A DNA stretch of 32,231 nt from Streptomyces harenosi (GCF_011008945.1 NZ_WYCT01000044.1:1-32231); one strand, 5' to 3'; numbered from the stretch's first letter, positions 7,717 to 15,314 are shown. Program-made: numbers and translations. Notes: generated by a model not told the origin, from the letters alone.

Positions 7717-8592
7717 ATGCCCAGACGCGCCCTCCGCCGTGCCCTGGCGGCGATGGCCACCGCCGTGAGCGCGGTGGCCGTCGGCCTGGCCGCCCCCGCC
7801 GCGCACGCCGCCGAACCCCTGTCGTACGTCGCCCTCGGTGACAGCTACAGCGCGGGCTCCGGCGTTCTCCCCGTCGATCCCCGGGCCCCGCTGCTCTGCC
7901 TGCGGTCCACGCTCAACTACCCGAACGTCATCGCCGGGCGCACCGGCGCCGCCCTCACGGACGTCACCTGCGGCGGCGCCCGGACCAAGGACTTCTCCGC
8001 GGCCCAGTACCCCGGCGTGCCCCCGCAGCTCGACGCCGTCGGCAGCGCCACCGGGCTGGTGACCCTGACCATCGGCGGCAACGACAACAACACCTTCATC
8101 GGCGCCCTGCTGGCCTGCGGCACCGCCGGCCTGGCCACCGGGGGACAGGGCAGTCCCTGCAAGACCCTCTACGGCGGAACGTTCGAGGACCGGATCGAGG
8201 ACAGCACCTACCCGGCGGTGAAGGCGGCCCTGCACAAGATCCGGGCGAAGGCCCCCGCCGCGCGGGTCGCCGTCCTCGGCTACCCGTGGATACTGCCGCC
8301 CACGGCGGACCCGTCCTGCTACGCCAGGATGCCGATCGCCTCCGGCGACGTGCCCTACCTGCGCGGCATCCAGGCGCGCCTCAACGCGGTCATCGCCCGC
8401 GCGGCCCACGAGACCGGCACCACGTACGTGGACTTCTCCCGGACCTCGGAGGGGCACGACGCCTGCCGGGCCGCCGGAACCCGCTGGGTGGAGCCCCTGC
8501 TCTTCGGGACCAACGTGGTGCCCGTCCATCCCAACGCCCTGGGCGAGCGGCGCATGGCCGAGCAGACGCTGACGGCCCTCGGCCTCGGCTGA
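7717..8592 (+). CDS. Secreted SGNH/GDSL esterase-lipase
   Basis: A 291-residue SGNH hydrolase exported by a Sec signal peptide (hydrophobic core followed by APAAHAAEP). Block I is GDSYSAGSG, carrying the nucleophilic serine; block III is GGNDNN; block V is HPNALGERRMAE, carrying the catalytic histidine. Paired cysteines (LLCLRS and VTCGG; LLACG and SPCK; PSCYAR and DACRAAG) fit the three disulfides of Streptomyces extracellular GDSL lipases. The start has GAGGAGA 6-7 bases upstream. Expected activity is hydrolysis of ester or phospholipid acyl bonds outside the cell; exact substrates cannot be read from sequence. It is convergent with the copper storage gene. Confidence 0.93.
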   Translation: MPRRALRRALAAMATAVSAVAVGLAAPAAHAAEPLSYVALGDSYSAGSGVLPVDPRAPLLCLRSTLNYPNVIAGRTGAALTDVTCGGARTKDFSAAQYPGVPPQLDAVGSATGLVTLTIGGNDNNTFIGALLACGTAGLATGGQGSPCKTLYGGTFEDRIEDSTYPAVKAALHKIRAKAPAARVAVLGYPWILPPTADPSCYARMPIASGDVPYLRGIQARLNAVIARAAHETGTTYVDFSRTSEGHDACRAAGTRWVEPLLFGTNVVPVHPNALGERRMAEQTLTALGLG

Positions 8593-8601
8593 CCCGGCTG
8601 C

Positions 8602-8628
8602 CGCCGGCCGTCCCGCGCCCGGCCGGCG
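8602..8628. terminator. Bidirectional hairpin between convergent genes
   Basis: Perfect 9-bp arms (8602-8610, 8620-8628) with a 9-base loop in the short gap between the esterase and csp stop codons. Confidence 0.55.
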
Positions 8629-8648
8629 ACGTGTCACGCACCGGGCGG

Positions 8649-9056
8649 TCAGCCCAGGGCCTGGACGAGGTCGTTGCACGCCTGTTCGCAGGAGCGGCAG
8701 GCCTGCGCGCACAGACGGCAGTGCTCGTGCATGTCCGCGTGCGTGGCGCATTCGTCGGCGCACGCCTTGCAGGCGGTGGCGCAGGCCGTCAGGATCGCCC
8801 GGGTGACATGGGCGTCGTAGCCGGTGTGCCGGGACAGCACGGCGGCGGTGGTCTCGCAGATGTCCGCGCAGTCCATGTCGGTGCGGATGCACTTGGTGAG
8901 CTCTCCGACCATGCCCTCGGACAGACACGCGTCCGCGCACGCCGTACACGCCTGGGCGCAGGCGAGGCACTCCTCGACGCAGCGGGCGAGCCGGTCGCGG
9001 TCGATCCCGCCCAGGTCGGCCGGATAGGCGGCGAGCATGTCCTTGACCGTTGTCAT
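8649..9056 (-). CDS. csp: Csp-type four-helix copper storage protein
   Basis: A 135-residue cysteine-rich helical protein (DUF326 / four-helix bundle copper-binding family). I count 18 cysteines, nearly all in CxxxC spacing along predicted helices (CVEECLACAQACTACADAC; CATACKACADEC; CRLCAQACRSCEQAC). That is the pattern of cytosolic Csp proteins, which hold many Cu(I) ions inside a helix bundle. There is no signal peptide, which fits the cytosolic type; the length matches the Streptomyces lividans homologue. I chose ATG at 9056 rather than GTG at 9059 because GGAGGTGA lies 6 bases before it. Its job is to buffer excess Cu(I). No copper regulator or exporter lies nearby. Confidence 0.92.
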   Translation of the reverse strand: MTTVKDMLAAYPADLGGIDRDRLARCVEECLACAQACTACADACLSEGMVGELTKCIRTDMDCADICETTAAVLSRHTGYDAHVTRAILTACATACKACADECATHADMHEHCRLCAQACRSCEQACNDLVQALG

Positions 9057-9086
9057 CACCGGTCACCTCCGCCAGATCGGTCAGGG

Positions 9087-9119
9087 GGAGGGGCGCGGCC
9101 GGGCGGGTCGCGCCCCTCC
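9087..9119. other. Hairpin just upstream of csp
   Basis: An 11-bp perfect inverted repeat (9087-9097 with 9109-9119, 11-base loop) lies 31-63 bases upstream of the csp start. It could be a leader hairpin or an operator. It does not match the G-tract form of CsoR operators. The remainder of 9057-9310 shows no gene. Confidence 0.4.
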
Positions 9120-9257
9120 TCGGCTGTCCCCTGCCGGGTTGGCCGCGACCGGCGGCGCAAAACGCGGCCTTCCCGCCTTCCTCCCGGCCGCCTCACGGCC
9201 CTGGACTTCCGACGTGCGGTGGCGCGCGTTTCGGAAGAGCGTCGCTCAGCCGCATCA

Positions 9258-9290
9258 CGCCGTCCGCCCGCGAAGCTCGGGCGGACGGCG
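9258..9290 (-). terminator. Hairpin terminator after the I36 inhibitor gene
   Basis: Perfect 13-bp stem (9258-9270 with 9278-9290) and 7-base loop, 21 bases beyond the stop codon of the minus-strand gene. Confidence 0.65.
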
Positions 9291-9310
9291 GGATGGGTCG
9301 ACCGGCCGGC

Positions 9311-9694
9311 TCAGCCTCCGCAGCCGTTGATCGAGATGGAGGACACCGCGTTGTCGTAGAGGTACAGGAGTTCCTGCGTCGCGCCCGGCGGGATGTCGAA
9401 GGGATAGCCGTAGTGATCGGCATCGAGCCAGATGCAGGCATAGTCGCCACTGCGGTTCCACACCGAGCTGGCCCGGTCGTTCCACTCCCAGCCGATGAAG
9501 GTGGTGGTCACCGGGTCGAGCTGGAGGACGTCCCCGGTGAGGTTGTGGCCGTCGAAGAGGCAGACTTTGCCTTCCGAACAGCGGGACACGGCCCGGTCGG
9601 GGCGGGTGTCGGCCGATGCGGTTCCCGGAACCGCCAGTACGGCGGTGGCTGCGATGGCTGCCGCTAACGCTGCGGTCTTGACCGTCAGTCTCAT
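9311..9694 (-). CDS. Secreted peptidase inhibitor family I36 protein
   Basis: A 127-residue exported protein. A signal peptide (MRLTVKTAALAAAIAATAVL) ends near TASAD; the mature part is about 98 residues, close to the Streptomyces metalloproteinase inhibitor SMPI (102 residues). The core CSEGKVCLFDGHNLTGDVLQL followed later by NDRASSVWN and a C-terminal NAVSSISINGCGG is the beta/gamma-crystallin-like repeat of family I36. Four cysteines (two near the mature N-terminus, one mid-chain in YACIW, one at the end) would make two disulfides. It may inhibit extracellular proteases, but many I36-like proteins are untested, so inhibitory activity is inferred. The ribosome site (GGACAGGA) is modest. Confidence 0.82.
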   Translation of the reverse strand: MRLTVKTAALAAAIAATAVLAVPGTASADTRPDRAVSRCSEGKVCLFDGHNLTGDVLQLDPVTTTFIGWEWNDRASSVWNRSGDYACIWLDADHYGYPFDIPPGATQELLYLYDNAVSSISINGCGG

Positions 9695-9800
9695 GAGTGT
9701 CCTGTCCCGTTGCTGCCTGCAAAAGCGCGGTCATGGTCGCCGCGCCCAGCCGTAAGACGGCCCCCACGCGCAGGTGGTTCTCGATGGTTGGGCAAGAAAC

Positions 9801-9844
9801 GACGTCTGACTGGTCGTTTCGTCTGAAACGACCAGCCGGACGTC
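9801..9844 (-). terminator. Long hairpin terminator after the GH109 gene
   Basis: A perfect 11-bp stem (9810-9820 with 9825-9835) closes on a 4-base loop and is extended by an outer 6-bp pairing of GACGTC (9801-9806 with 9839-9844). It lies downstream of the minus-strand GH109 stop. The sequence is unusually AT-rich for this DNA, and a T-rich stretch follows on the transcribed strand. Confidence 0.7.
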
Positions 9845-9891
9845 GGGGGAAAGGCGGTGGCGGCGGACGCCGTGCGGGCCGCGCCTCCGGC

Positions 9892-11316
9892 TCAGGCCAC
9901 GGGCGGCATCTCCACGGCGTGCGAGTCGAGACCGGGGCGCGCGTCCGCCCACCCGCCGCGGGTGAAGTCGGGGATCTCCACGGGGCGGCCGCCCCTGGCC
10001 AGGGACGCGGCGCTGAGCGGCACCGGAGCGCACCAGGCCGCCGAGTCGTAGACGTCGATGTCCGGTGCGAGGCCGAGGCGCATGAGCTGGACCGTGCGCC
10101 ACTGCATGACGTAGTCCATGCCGCCGTGGCCCCCGTTGTTCGCCGCGTCGTCGCCCACCGTCCGCCACAGCCAGTGGTCGAACCGGGTGCGGTAGCCGGC
10201 GAAGTCGCGCCAGGCGTGACCGCTGTGATCCGGTTCGAGGTAGACACGCGCGCCGGTGGGCGCCGGACCGGCGTAGTCCTCGACGATGCCCCGGCTGCCG
10301 GCGAGGCTGTTGATCCGGCTGTAGGGCCGGGGCGAACTCACGTCGTGCTCCGCGCGGATCGTCCGCCCCTGCTCCGTCTCGATCAGACAGGTGACGAGGT
10401 CACCGTTGATGTACGTCTCCTTCCAGGAAGGATGGCTCCTGGGGACGAAGCGCTCGCGGTAGTCGGCCAGCCCTCTCGGCGCGGTGGAGGTGGCGCGCAG
10501 CGTGGTCATCCGGTCGCCGCGGTTGATGTCCATGGCCCCCGCGATCGGGGCGAGCCCGTGCATGGGATACAGGGAGGCGGTGCTGCGGGTGTGCCACAGC
10601 CGCCGCCAGGAGTCGGTGTAGTAGGTGTCGGAGAAGAGCAGTTCCCGCAGGTCGTGCAGGTACCCCCCGTGACCGTTGGTGACGTCCCCGAACAGGCCGT
10701 CGTGCGCCATCCTGAGCACGGCGAGCTCGTTGCGGCCGTAGCAGCAGTTCTCCGCGAGCATCAGGTGCCTGCGGGTCCGCTCGGAGGTGTCGACGAGATC
10801 CCACAGCTCGCGCAGTTCCGTGGCGACGGGGAGTTCCACCATGGCGTGCCTGCCGCTCAGCAGCGCCGCCCTGCCCTGCTCGTGGTGGAACTCCCACGGC
10901 GTGGCGATGTACACCAGATCGATGTCGGCGCGCTTCAGCATCTCGGTGTAGGCGTCCGCCGAGCCGCCGAACACGGCGGGGCGCGGCTCGCCCCTGCTCA
11001 CCAGACGGTCCGCGGCGCGCCGGGCCCGGTCGGCGCGGATGTCGCAGACGGCGGTCACGGTGCAGCCGGGGACGGCGGCCCACCCCGTGATCATGCCCGC
11101 GCCCCGGTTGCCCAGGCCGATCACACCGACGCGGACGGTCCGGTGGGCCTCGAACGGCACGCCGATCATCGACTTCTGGCCGGGTCTGCGGCGAGGCGCC
11201 TGCTCGGTGGCGGCTGAGGCGGACCGCGCCGGACCGGCGATTCCGGCCGCGAGCGTTCCGGTGGCGACGGCTCCGCCCAGGAGCAACCGGCGGGAGACGG
11301 CGGGGGTTTCCGACAT
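9892..11316 (-). CDS. GH109 family protein (Gfo/Idh/MocA fold), Tat-exported
   Basis: A 474-residue NAD-dependent glycosidase-like protein of family GH109, whose founder members are alpha-N-acetylgalactosaminidases acting through transient oxidation of the sugar. The start at 11316 (GAGGAG upstream) gives the twin-arginine signal SRRLLLGG followed by a hydrophobic stretch and ASAAT. The dinucleotide-binding motif is VGVIGLGNRGAGM; other family segments are YIATPWEFHHEQG, ENCCYGRNE, HGLAPIAGAMDINRGDRM and GGHGGMDYVMQWR. Export by Tat makes sense because NAD must be bound before secretion. The substrate in this organism is unknown. It is flanked by terminators on both sides, so it is monocistronic. 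A longer N-terminus from 11361 is possible but has no ribosome site. Confidence 0.9.
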   Translation of the reverse strand: MSETPAVSRRLLLGGAVATGTLAAGIAGPARSASAATEQAPRRRPGQKSMIGVPFEAHRTVRVGVIGLGNRGAGMITGWAAVPGCTVTAVCDIRADRARRAADRLVSRGEPRPAVFGGSADAYTEMLKRADIDLVYIATPWEFHHEQGRAALLSGRHAMVELPVATELRELWDLVDTSERTRRHLMLAENCCYGRNELAVLRMAHDGLFGDVTNGHGGYLHDLRELLFSDTYYTDSWRRLWHTRSTASLYPMHGLAPIAGAMDINRGDRMTTLRATSTAPRGLADYRERFVPRSHPSWKETYINGDLVTCLIETEQGRTIRAEHDVSSPRPYSRINSLAGSRGIVEDYAGPAPTGARVYLEPDHSGHAWRDFAGYRTRFDHWLWRTVGDDAANNGGHGGMDYVMQWRTVQLMRLGLAPDIDVYDSAAWCAPVPLSAASLARGGRPVEIPDFTRGGWADARPGLDSHAVEMPPVA

Positions 11317-11342
11317 GGTGGCGACGCTCCTCGCTGGGGGCT

Positions 11343-11422
11343 GACAGCACTGTCGGGGCATGACTCTGGCGGGCTCGCCGCGCGCATGTCAATATGTGCT
11401 CGCAGTCGAGCTGTTTCGAGCA
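11343..11422 (-). promoter_or_regulatory. Candidate operators upstream of GH109
   Basis: Two inverted repeats lie upstream of the GH109 start: GACAG-ca-CTGTC (11343-11354) 27 bases away, and TGCTCG / CGAGCA (11397-11402, 11417-11422) separated by 14 bases inside a locally AT-richer stretch. Either could bind a regulator; no regulator gene lies beside it. Confidence 0.35.
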
Positions 11423-11544
11423 TCACCGAGCACCGGCCCCGGAGTTGCGCGCCCGTTGCCCGCGTTCGAGGCGCGGGTTCGTGGCGCGGGTCCGGCGCGG
11501 GCCCCCGGCGCACGAAGGGCCCCCGCCGGGCTGCCCCGCCTGCC

Positions 11545-11567
11545 GGCCGCCCGCCCGGCGGGCGGCC
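11545..11567 (-). terminator. Hairpin downstream of arsO
   Basis: An 11-bp near-continuous palindrome (11545-11555 with 11557-11567) about 60 bases past the arsO stop. The rest of 11423-11625 contains no gene that I can support. Confidence 0.5.
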
Positions 11568-11625
11568 CGTCGGCCGTGGGGGCACGCGGGAGCGGACGGT
11601 GCGGACACGCCGCGCGGCGGCTCGC

Positions 11626-13029
11626 TCAACCGCCGCAGCAGCCACCGGACGTCTCGCCGGAGCCGGCCGAACCGGTGGGACCGGAGCCGGGCGGGAGCGT
11701 CCGGGGCGCGGGTGCCGCGCAACAGCCGTCCGCGTCCGTTCGCCCGGGTTCCGGGATGTCGTAGAGGCCGCTGCCTCCGCACACACCGGTCCGAGGGAGT
11801 GTGAGCTCCACGAGGTCGGCGGCTCCGGTGTCGCCGGCGAGCGCGGCGGCCACGGAGCGGACCTGCTCGTACCCCGTCATGGCGAGGAACGTGGGCGCGC
11901 GCCCGTAGGACTTCATGCCGGCCAGGTAGATGCCGGGGTCGGGGTGGGACAGCTCGGTATGGCCGTGCGGGCGGACGGTGCCGCAGGAGTGGACGTTGGG
12001 GTCGATGAGCGGTGCCAGCGCGGTCGGCGCCTGAAGGCGCTCGTCGAGACGGAGGCGGATCTCGGACAGGAAGGACAGATCCGGCCGGAAGCCGGTCAGC
12101 GCGATCACCTCGTCCACCGCCTCCAGGCGGCGGCCGTCGTCGCCGACGAGTACCAGGCGGCCGCTGCCGTCGCGCTCGATCGCCTCGGTGCGGAAACCGG
12201 TGACGGCGTGGGCGTGGCCGTCCCGCACGGCCGCTTCGGCGGCCAGGCCGAGGGCTCCGCGGGCGGGCAGCCGGTCGGCCGGGCCGCCGCCGAAGGTGGC
12301 CGCGGACAGGCCGCGCCGCAGGATCCACACGGTGTGGGTCCCGGCCCCGTCCCGGGCCCGGGCCAGCTCGGCCAGGGCGGCCAGGGCCGTGAACGCGGAG
12401 GCGCCGGAGCCGATGACGGCCGTGCGCCGGCCGGCGTACCGGGCGCGGACGGCGGGGTCCGTCAGGTCGGGGACGCGGTAGGTGACCCGGTCGGCGGCGG
12501 CCCGCTCGCCCAGGGCGGGAAGACCGTTGCCGCCGGCCGGCCCCGGGGTGGACCAGGTGCCCGAGGCGTCGATCACGGCGCGGGCCGCGACGCGTCCCTC
12601 CCGTCCGTCCCCGTACCGCACCTGCAGCACGAAGGGCTGGTCCTCGCGGCCGGCGTCCACGATCCGGTCCCGGCCGGCGCGGGAGACACCGGTCACGGTG
12701 GCGCGGAAGCGGACCCGGTCGCCGAGGGCCGCCGCCAAGGGGCGCAGATACCGTTCGGCCCACTCGCCGCCGGTGGGGCAGGAGGCGTTGTCGGGCCGCG
12801 TCCAGCCGGTGGGCGCGAGCAGCTTCTCGGCCGCCGGATCGACGACCTCGCTCCACGGGGAGAACAGCCGCACATGCGCCCACGCGCGCACCGCGGTCCC
12901 CGCGCCCGGCCCGGCTTCCAGTACGAGCGGATCGAGGCCGCGTCCGGCCAGGTGCGCGGCGGCGGCCAGCCCGACGGGGCCGGCTCCGATGACGGCGACG
13001 GGCAGATCGGAGGAGACGACGGCGGTCAT
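11626..13029 (-). CDS. arsO: ArsO-type flavoprotein monooxygenase
   Basis: A 467-residue FAD/NADPH flavoprotein of the ArsO type found in actinobacterial arsenic islands. The N-terminus carries the FAD fold VIGAGPVGLAAAAHL (GxGxxG at 15-20); a second nucleotide fold, VIGSGASAF, lies mid-protein, as in flavin monooxygenases. Later motifs include GFRPDLSFL and GIYLAGMKSYGRAPTFLAMTGYEQVR. The C-terminus is a flexible Gly/Pro tail with two cysteine pairs (436-437 and 464-465), suited to binding a thiophilic metalloid. The start has GGGAGG 7 bases upstream. It is divergent from arsR, 159 bases away. The exact reaction of ArsO proteins is not settled; an arsenic link rests on family and neighbourhood. 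Confidence 0.85.
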   Translation of the reverse strand: MTAVVSSDLPVAVIGAGPVGLAAAAHLAGRGLDPLVLEAGPGAGTAVRAWAHVRLFSPWSEVVDPAAEKLLAPTGWTRPDNASCPTGGEWAERYLRPLAAALGDRVRFRATVTGVSRAGRDRIVDAGREDQPFVLQVRYGDGREGRVAARAVIDASGTWSTPGPAGGNGLPALGERAAADRVTYRVPDLTDPAVRARYAGRRTAVIGSGASAFTALAALAELARARDGAGTHTVWILRRGLSAATFGGGPADRLPARGALGLAAEAAVRDGHAHAVTGFRTEAIERDGSGRLVLVGDDGRRLEAVDEVIALTGFRPDLSFLSEIRLRLDERLQAPTALAPLIDPNVHSCGTVRPHGHTELSHPDPGIYLAGMKSYGRAPTFLAMTGYEQVRSVAAALAGDTGAADLVELTLPRTGVCGGSGLYDIPEPGRTDADGCCAAPAPRTLPPGSGPTGSAGSGETSGGCCGG

Positions 13030-13055
13030 GGTGGGCCTCCCTGGCTTCGATGTCT

Positions 13056-13192
13056 GTCTATGCAGCCAGCGTGGACCACTGAATAGGCGATAGTCAATAT
13101 AGAAAGGCATCGAATCAGCAGGGATTCTCGAGGCGCCGGCCGAAGGTGGGATCTTGGACAGCCGTCCGAAGGGTGTGAACATAGACGTATGT
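13056..13192. promoter_or_regulatory. arsO-arsR divergent control region
   Basis: The motif CATAGAC occurs facing arsR (13180-13186, overlapping the palindrome ACATA-gacg-TATGT, 13179-13192, that contains the arsR start) and again on the opposite strand facing arsO (13062-13056). An AT-rich stretch (13078-13108) lies between. TTGGAC (13154-13159), 17 bases, GAACAT (13177-13182) and then 6 bases to the arsR ATG suggest a leaderless arsR transcript. Confidence 0.45.
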
Positions 13193-13548
13193 CGAAGCCA
13201 GAGGAGAAGCGGACCGCGCCCCCGGCCCAGCCGTGCTGCCCGGCCCTGACCGAGCGGGAGCTGACCGCCGAGGAGGCGGAGACGACCGCCGCCATGTTCA
13301 AGGCCCTCGGCGATCCCGTCCGGCTGCGCCTGTTCTCCAAAGTGGCCTCCCACCCCGACCGGGAGGCATGCGTCTGCGACATCGCGGACGTGGGGGTCTC
13401 CCAGCCGACCGTCTCCCACCACCTCAAGAAGCTGAAGGAGGCCGGGTTGCTCGTCTCCGAGCGGCGGGGCACATGGGTCTACTACCGGGTCGAGCCGTCG
13501 GTGCTCGCCGCGATGGGCACGCTGCTGGCCGTCCCGGCCGCGGCGTGA
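13189..13548 (+). CDS. arsR: ArsR family arsenite-responsive repressor
   Basis: A 119-residue winged-helix repressor. The recognition region is VGVSQPTVSHHLKKLKEAGLL and the wing is SERRGTWVYYRV. The metal site residues are visible: CVCDI (Cys61, Cys63) in the DNA-reading helix, plus an N-terminal Cys16-Cys17 pair. A similar arrangement (Cys15, Cys16, Cys55) binds arsenite across the dimer in Corynebacterium glutamicum ArsR, so this protein should sense As(III) or Sb(III) and release DNA when bound. There is no good ribosome site before the ATG, which lies in a palindrome. It is followed after 20 bases by the acetyltransferase and is divergent from arsO, so it likely controls both. Confidence 0.93.
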   Translation: MSKPEEKRTAPPAQPCCPALTERELTAEEAETTAAMFKALGDPVRLRLFSKVASHPDREACVCDIADVGVSQPTVSHHLKKLKEAGLLVSERRGTWVYYRVEPSVLAAMGTLLAVPAAA

Positions 13549-13568
13549 GCCGGCTTCGAGGAGACCGG

Positions 13569-14084
13569 ATGACCGGCGAGAGCGTTCCGGGCGTGCTGAT
13601 CACGCCCCTGCGGGCCGAGCACGCCGACGAGGTGCTGCGCATCTACCAGGCGGGCATCGACGAGGGCGAGGCCACCTTCGAGACCGAGGCGCCGGACTGG
13701 GCGGAGTTCGACTCCGCGAAGCTCCCCGAGCACCGCTTCGTCGCCGTGGACGGGGCGGACGGCACGGTGCTCGGCTGGATCGCGGCCACCCGGGTCTCCC
13801 CGCGCCGCGCCTACGCCGGTGTGGTGGAACACTCCGTCTACGTGCATCCCGACGCCAGGGGCCGCGGGGTCGCCTCCGCCCTGCTGAAGGCGTTCATCGA
13901 GTCCACCGAGGCGGCCGGGGTGTGGACCGTCCAGTCGGGCGTCTTCCCCGAGAACACCGCCAGCCTCGCCCTCCACCGGCGAGCGGGGTTCCGCGTCATC
14001 GGCACCCGTGAACGCGTCGGCCGCCACCGGGGCCGGTGGCGCGACGTCGTCCTCCTGGAGCGCCGCAGCCCCGTGGTCGGCTGA
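13569..14084 (+). CDS. arsN1: GNAT N-acetyltransferase, ArsN1 / phosphinothricin acetyltransferase type
   Basis: A 171-residue GNAT enzyme of the PAT/MddA/ArsN1 group. The acetyl-CoA site is VYVHPDARGRGVASALLKAF (motif A, residues 90-109), and the group signature continues through GVFPENTASLALHRRAGFRVIGTRERVG to GRWRDVVLLER. PAT relatives acetylate the amino group of phosphinothricin; ArsN1 members acetylate the arsenic analogue arsinothricin. The position 20 bases after arsR, with a GAGGAG ribosome site, favours ArsN1. On sequence alone, methionine sulfone/sulfoximine or phosphinothricin acetylation cannot be excluded. No arsinothricin synthesis genes are present here, so a self-resistance role is not supported; defence against an external antibiotic is more likely. 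Confidence 0.8.
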   Translation: MTGESVPGVLITPLRAEHADEVLRIYQAGIDEGEATFETEAPDWAEFDSAKLPEHRFVAVDGADGTVLGWIAATRVSPRRAYAGVVEHSVYVHPDARGRGVASALLKAFIESTEAAGVWTVQSGVFPENTASLALHRRAGFRVIGTRERVGRHRGRWRDVVLLERRSPVVG

Positions 14085-14170
14085 CGCGGGGGCGCCGGCG
14101 GACGCGGAGGCGGAGACGGACGCGGTCACCGAGGCCGTCGTGGTCCGCGCGCGGGACGGCGGGCGGGTGC

Positions 14171-14197
14171 GGCGGACCAGTCTCGCGGCGGTCCGCC
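14171..14197. terminator. Hairpin between acetyltransferase and LacI genes
   Basis: Perfect 8-bp arms (14171-14178, 14190-14197) with an 11-base loop between convergent genes. Confidence 0.4.
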
Positions 14198-14206
14198 CCG
14201 CTCGCC

Positions 14207-15286
14207 TCAGGTGTGCGAGGAGCGTTGCGGCGGCGGCCCGCTGCTGCGGCGGACGACGAGGCCGACCGGGACGACCGGACCGGCCGGCGGCGGTTCGCCG
14301 CTGCCGTCGATCCGGTGCAGCAGCAGGCGCAGCGAACGGGTGCCGATCTCCGCGAAGTCGGTGCGCACGGTGGTCAGCGGTGGCAGCAGATGGGCGGCCT
14401 CCGGGATGTCGTCGTAGCCGACCACGCTGACGTCGCCGGGCACGGAGCGTCCGGCCTCGTGCAGCGCGTGCAGCAGCCCCAGCGCCATCTGGTCGTTGGC
14501 GGCGAACACCGCCGTCACCTCCGGGTCGCGTGCCAGCCGGCGGCCGAGGTCGTAGCCGGAGTCCGCGCTCCAGTCGCCGGCGAGCGGCTCGGGCACCTCG
14601 GCCCCGGCCGCTTCCAGCGTGGCCCGCCAGGCCGCCAGCCGCTGGTCGGCGGAGGACCAGCCGGCCGGGCCCGCCAGGTGCCGGACGGTGCGGTGCCCCA
14701 GGCCCAGCAGGTGCTCGGTGGCCTTGCGGGCGCCGGTGGGGGAGTCGCCGGTGACGAGGGGGATGTCGTCGGCCAGGGCGTTGTCGAGGACCACCAGCGG
14801 CGTGTCCAGGTCGGCCTCCGCCAGCGCCCGGCCCACCCATCGCTGCGGGGCGATCGCGATCACCCCGTCGGCGCCCTCGGCCGACAAGCGGTGCACCGCC
14901 TCCGTCACGGTGTCCCGGTCGGCCGTGTCCAGGGCGATGGAGCTCACGAGGTAACCGGCCCGCTGCGCCGCCGTGTTGATCGCCGTCAGGACGGCCGCGG
15001 GACCGTAGCGCGCCGCGTCGAAGGAGATGACGCCGAGCATCCGGGTCCGGCCGCTGGCCAGCGACCGCGCGCTGCGGCTGGGACGGTAGCCCAGCGTCCG
15101 CATGGCCTCCAGGACCGCCTCCCGGGTCGCCGGCCGCACCGCGGGGTGGTCGTTGAGCACCCGGGAGACGGTCTGCTTGGAGACCCCGGCCGCCCGCGCC
15201 ACGTCGGCCATCACGGGGCGGGCACCCGCGAAGCTGCGTCTGCCGCGCCGCCGGGGGGCGGGGCCGTCGTCGGCGCTTGGCGTCAT
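14207..15286 (-). CDS. LacI family repressor next to the GH35 gene
   Basis: A 359-residue LacI/GalR regulator. The DNA-binding helix-turn-helix is MADVARAAGVSKQTVSRVLNDHPAVRP (from about residue 26), with the hinge helix SRSARSLASGRT. The sugar-binding core continues to VVGYDDIPEAAHLLPPLTTVRTDF. The start is supported by GAGGAAG 8 bases before the ATG; the N-terminal 20 residues are a basic extension. It lies 159 bases downstream of the GH35 beta-galactosidase on the same strand. The natural target is the double palindrome in front of GH35, and the inducer is probably a galactoside; both are inference from position. Confidence 0.92.
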   Translation of the reverse strand: MTPSADDGPAPRRRGRRSFAGARPVMADVARAAGVSKQTVSRVLNDHPAVRPATREAVLEAMRTLGYRPSRSARSLASGRTRMLGVISFDAARYGPAAVLTAINTAAQRAGYLVSSIALDTADRDTVTEAVHRLSAEGADGVIAIAPQRWVGRALAEADLDTPLVVLDNALADDIPLVTGDSPTGARKATEHLLGLGHRTVRHLAGPAGWSSADQRLAAWRATLEAAGAEVPEPLAGDWSADSGYDLGRRLARDPEVTAVFAANDQMALGLLHALHEAGRSVPGDVSVVGYDDIPEAAHLLPPLTTVRTDFAEIGTRSLRLLLHRIDGSGEPPPAGPVVPVGLVVRRSSGPPPQRSSHT

Positions 15287-15314
15287 GGCGGGTGCTTCCT
15301 CGGCGTCGGTGCGT

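Noticed and set aside
11360..11804. Plus-strand frames of 134-136 codons between GH109 and arsO
   Set aside because: They overlap the arsO 3' end, lack ribosome sites and show only Arg/Pro-rich GC-driven sequence.
13569..14084. Self-resistance gene of an arsinothricin or phosphinothricin cluster
   Set aside because: No biosynthetic genes for either compound occur in the window; only resistance is supportable.
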